Shown piece after piece: positions 62,233 through 64,000 of a DNA stretch of 64,000 nt. Position 1 is the stretch's first letter. Each line of letters starts with the position of its first letter. The notes under the pieces are model-generated. The model was given only the letters and a program-made list of their open reading frames with translations, was not told the DNA's origin and searched no databases. Source of the stretch: Marinobacterium ramblicola. GTDB taxonomy: Bacteria > Pseudomonadota > Gammaproteobacteria > Pseudomonadales > Balneatricaceae. The translations under genes and the position numbers were made by a program. Location: contig NZ_JAHREP010000012.1 in NCBI RefSeq assembly GCF_019084545.1, positions 86,887-150,886 of the forward strand, given 5' to 3'.

Positions 62233-62281
62233 CCTTGACATGGTGGGGGTCGCTGGTTCGAGTCCAGTTAGTCCTACCAGA
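62233..62281 (+). repeat. attR: 49-bp direct repeat
   Basis: Exact copy of 46132-46180 (3' end of tRNA-Val with CCA). It marks the right end of the element; the rest of the tRNA is not duplicated here. Confidence 0.92.
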
Positions 62282-62296
62282 ATTTTTAAACAGAAA

Positions 62297-62328
62297 CAGC
62301 GGGTTAGCGAAAGCGGCCCGCTGTTTTT
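62297..62328 (+). terminator. Displaced original tRNA-Val terminator
   Basis: CAGCGGG (62297-62303) pairs with CCCGCTG (62317-62323), then TTTTTGTTTTT. It would have followed the tRNA before integration. Between 62329 and 62450 no gene is seen. Confidence 0.8.
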
Positions 62329-62450
62329 GTTTTTGCAGCTAAAAACGGGCTGCACCAGGCAGCCCGAAAAGACCAACGTCTATCGCGTTGGGACTAGAGA
62401 CTGAGCGCTGACACGAGAAACGTCAGTCCCGAAGCAAGACAGATAAAGTG

Positions 62451-63302
62451 TTAGCGGATCAACTCGCTGAGCAGGGCGTATTTTTGCTGGAAGGCAGTCA
62501 GTGCCTTGGCGGCGTCGACCTTGGTGTCCATGAAGATCTCGAAGGCGTCGATCCCCTGATAGATGAACAGGTCGAACCCTGACATTAGCGCCAAACCATG
62601 GCGGTGGGCTTCGATCAGGAACTCGGTATCCAGCGGGGTGTAGACGGCATCGAAGGCCCACTTCTGGCCGCCGAATAGCTCGGGTTGCAGCGGGTTACCG
62701 GGGCTTTTGTAGTGCCCGACCGGTGTGCAGTTGGCCAAGCCGTCGGCCTCGCGCGCGGCATCGGCCAGGGCGTCAGTCCCTGCCACGCGGGCGCTGTAGC
62801 CTGCCGAGTTGATGGCGTCGGCCAGTGATTGTGCGGCGGCCTCGTTGAGATCGAACACGATCACTTCGCTAGTGCCGACCTCGAACAGGCCGAATGCAAC
62901 CGCTCGCCCCACGCCGCCAGCGCCGATCAGCAATACTTTGCCGGCCGCCTGGTCGCCCAGGCGGGCACGGTAACCACGGATAAAGCCTGTGTAGTCGGTA
63001 TTGGCGGCCAGGACTCCGTCAGTCAGCAGCAGCGTGTTGGTCGAGCCGACAAGTGATGCATCGGGCCGGGTTCGATTTGCCAGATCCAGCGCGACCTGCT
63101 TGAACGGGTAGGTCACGTTACAGCCGCGATAACCTTCGGCGCGCAGCCGGCTCAGGGTGTCCGCAAATGCGGCCGGGCTGTCGTCACGCGGCTCGTGCAG
63201 TTGGTAATCGATGGCGTAGTCGGTCAGCTCTCCGAGTAGTGTATGCAGGGAGGGGGAGCTGGATTTGGCGATCGAGCGACCGATTAGTCCCAGTTTGATC
63301 AT
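62451..63302 (-). CDS. Shikimate/quinate dehydrogenase-like protein (AroE family)
   Basis: 283 residues. Family signatures: SPSLH in the N-terminal substrate site, NVTYPFKQ (catalytic Lys), NTDYTGF (catalytic Asp), the nucleotide-binding loop VLLIGAGGVGRAVAFGLFE (about 128-145), ANCTPVGH and GFDLFIYQGIDAFEIF. It reduces dehydroshikimate or oxidises quinate/shikimate. The Ser and Lys of the substrate site are present. A second aroE-like gene next to a TctA-type permease gene suggests a catabolic rather than biosynthetic role, but this is a guess from context. Confidence 0.85.
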   Translation of the reverse strand: MIKLGLIGRSIAKSSSPSLHTLLGELTDYAIDYQLHEPRDDSPAAFADTLSRLRAEGYRGCNVTYPFKQVALDLANRTRPDASLVGSTNTLLLTDGVLAANTDYTGFIRGYRARLGDQAAGKVLLIGAGGVGRAVAFGLFEVGTSEVIVFDLNEAAAQSLADAINSAGYSARVAGTDALADAAREADGLANCTPVGHYKSPGNPLQPELFGGQKWAFDAVYTPLDTEFLIEAHRHGLALMSGFDLFIYQGIDAFEIFMDTKVDAAKALTAFQQKYALLSELIR

Positions 63303-63367
63303 GTGGTTACCTTCGATGCGGGGCGCCTGCCGGTTGGCGGCGCCCGCGGTAGAGTGTGGTTACTGGT

Positions 63368-64000
63368 TCAGGCCGCCGCATCCTTGGACTTGCCGGAATC
63401 GTTGGAATCGTCCTGCTCCGATGGGCGCTTGATGCAGCGCCTCATCAGCTTCCACAGCGGCGTCTGGCTGACGAACACCAGGGTGATGATCGAGAACAGT
63501 ACGATCGACAGCGGGCTGGCGAACAGGTTGCCGAAGAACTCGCCCAGGTCGCCGCGCTCGGAGATGATCGCCCGGCGCCAGTTCTCATCCACCAGCCGAC
63601 TGAGGATCACGCCGAGGATCACCGGACCCACCTGGTAGCCATACAGCTTCATGAAGTAACCGAGCACGCCGAAGCCGAGCATCCACCAGATATCCGCCAC
63701 CGAGTTGTTGATCGCGTAGGCGCCGACGATCGACAGCAGGAAGATCAGCGGAATCAGGATCCCTTTCGGGCACTCGACGATGCGGGCGAACAGCTTGATC
63801 CCGGTGAGGCCGAAGATCAGCACGAAGATGTTGGCCAGGGTCAGGTTGCCGACGGTGAACCAGAACATCTCCGGCCGTTCGGTGAGCAGCAGCGGGCCCG
63901 GGTTCAGGCCGTGGATGAACAGTGCGCCGATGAACACCGCGGTCACCGCATCGCCGGGGATGCCGAGGGTCAGCATCGGGATATAGGCACCGCCGACGGC
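63368..64000 (-). CDS. TctA-family tripartite tricarboxylate transporter permease, C-terminal part
   Basis: The frame continues to the window edge, so only about 210 C-terminal residues are present: AVGGAYIPMLTLGIPGDAVTAVFIGALFIHGLNPGPLLL (the TctA signature G-IPG...GL.PGP), then hydrophobic helices and a charged tail. TctA is the large membrane subunit that, with TctB and a TctC-type binding protein, takes up tricarboxylates or related acids. The partners are expected beyond the edge. It follows the AroE-like gene, same strand, upstream of it in transcription. Confidence 0.9.
   Translation of the reverse strand, partial: AVGGAYIPMLTLGIPGDAVTAVFIGALFIHGLNPGPLLLTERPEMFWFTVGNLTLANIFVLIFGLTGIKLFARIVECPKGILIPLIFLLSIVGAYAINNSVADIWWMLGFGVLGYFMKLYGYQVGPVILGVILSRLVDENWRRAIISERGDLGEFFGNLFASPLSIVLFSIITLVFVSQTPLWKLMRRCIKRPSEQDDSNDSGKSKDAAA

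Larger units (their letters stand above)
46132..62281. mobile_element. 16.1-kb integrated element (candidate phage satellite) in tRNA-Val
   Basis: Bounded by a 49-bp direct repeat (46132-46180 and 62233-62281), the left copy being the 3' end of tRNA-Val. Contents from the right: P4-type integrase, RelE-HTH pair, unknown gene, AlpA-like regulator, O-like initiator with iterons, DnaC-like loader, duplicated-domain protein, tape measure, coiled-coil protein, decoration protein D, Nu1, Q-like gene (opposite strand), portal, Z-like tail protein, structured leader, four small genes, HicB-like gene. There is no large terminase, major capsid, protease, tail tube, lysis gene or CI-type repressor. Reading direction is almost uniform, and coding density and ribosome sites are good. 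A phage satellite relying on a lambdoid helper is my interpretation; a remnant prophage is possible. Confidence 0.85.

Noticed and set aside
46132..62281. Complete lambda-like prophage
   Set aside because: No capsid, protease, large terminase, tail-tube or lysis gene could be found on either strand, and there are no unexplained gaps large enough to hold them.
62107..62376. Reverse frame with the peptide LTGLEPATP across attR
   Set aside because: This peptide is what the reverse complement of the tRNA T-arm region encodes and commonly appears in false gene calls next to tRNAs.
1..64000. CRISPR arrays, rRNA genes and insertion sequences
   Set aside because: No regularly spaced repeat-spacer pattern, rRNA signature or transposase frame was seen; the only regular repeats are the iterons and the integrase arm sites.

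Overview
The window looks like a gammaproteobacterial chromosome of the Oceanospirillales/Pseudomonadales type. GC is high (my impression, roughly 55-60%). The core genes are typical (metG, apbC/mrp, trmA, tmcA, dcd, and an aspartate aminotransferase gene next to uvrB, an order I recall from pseudomonads). TRAP and TctA transporters, many c-di-GMP proteins and a probable ornithine-lipid synthase fit an environmental, probably marine, organism. The species cannot be named from the sequence alone.

Left part (1-46,000) is ordinary chromosome. It starts with a truncated DEAD-box helicase gene. RNA and translation genes follow (smrA-like, tmcA, ybaK-like, metG, trmA), with envelope and lipid genes (olsF-like, a large LplT-Aas-type fusion, a TolC-family channel), housekeeping genes (apbC, dcd, aspartate aminotransferase, uvrB) and signalling genes (three GGDEF-related proteins, an HDOD protein, a chemoreceptor). 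At 37,271-42,441 a TRAP transporter for a carboxylate or keto acid (dctPQM) lies directly upstream of a Cache-domain histidine kinase and a NarL/LuxR-type regulator. A perfect palindrome upstream of dctP is a candidate operator. Oddities here are a PanE-HopJ fusion, an NtrC-type regulator that has lost its key ATPase and receiver residues, and a GGDEF-less GGDEF-like protein translationally coupled to tmcA.

Right part (46,132-62,281) is a 16.1-kb integrated element at the 3' end of tRNA-Val(GAC), bounded by 49-bp direct repeats. It has a P4-type integrase, an AlpA-like regulator, a toxin-antitoxin pair, a lambda O-like initiator gene containing six iterons, and a DnaC-like loader. It also has an odd subset of lambda-like particle genes: small terminase Nu1, portal, decoration protein D, a Z-like tail protein and a tape measure. 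I find no large terminase, major capsid protein, protease or lysis genes. Upstream of four overlapping small genes is a leader with three mutually complementary segments, an intrinsic terminator, and a promoter overlapping a palindrome. This is the layout of P4 antisense/termination immunity. I read the element as a phage satellite that supplies selected morphogenesis parts and takes the rest from a helper. A decayed prophage is the alternative. Nearly all its genes read leftward and are tightly packed with good ribosome sites, which favours an intact element.

After the element come the original tRNA terminator, a shikimate/quinate dehydrogenase-like gene and the end of a tctA-type permease gene cut by the window edge.
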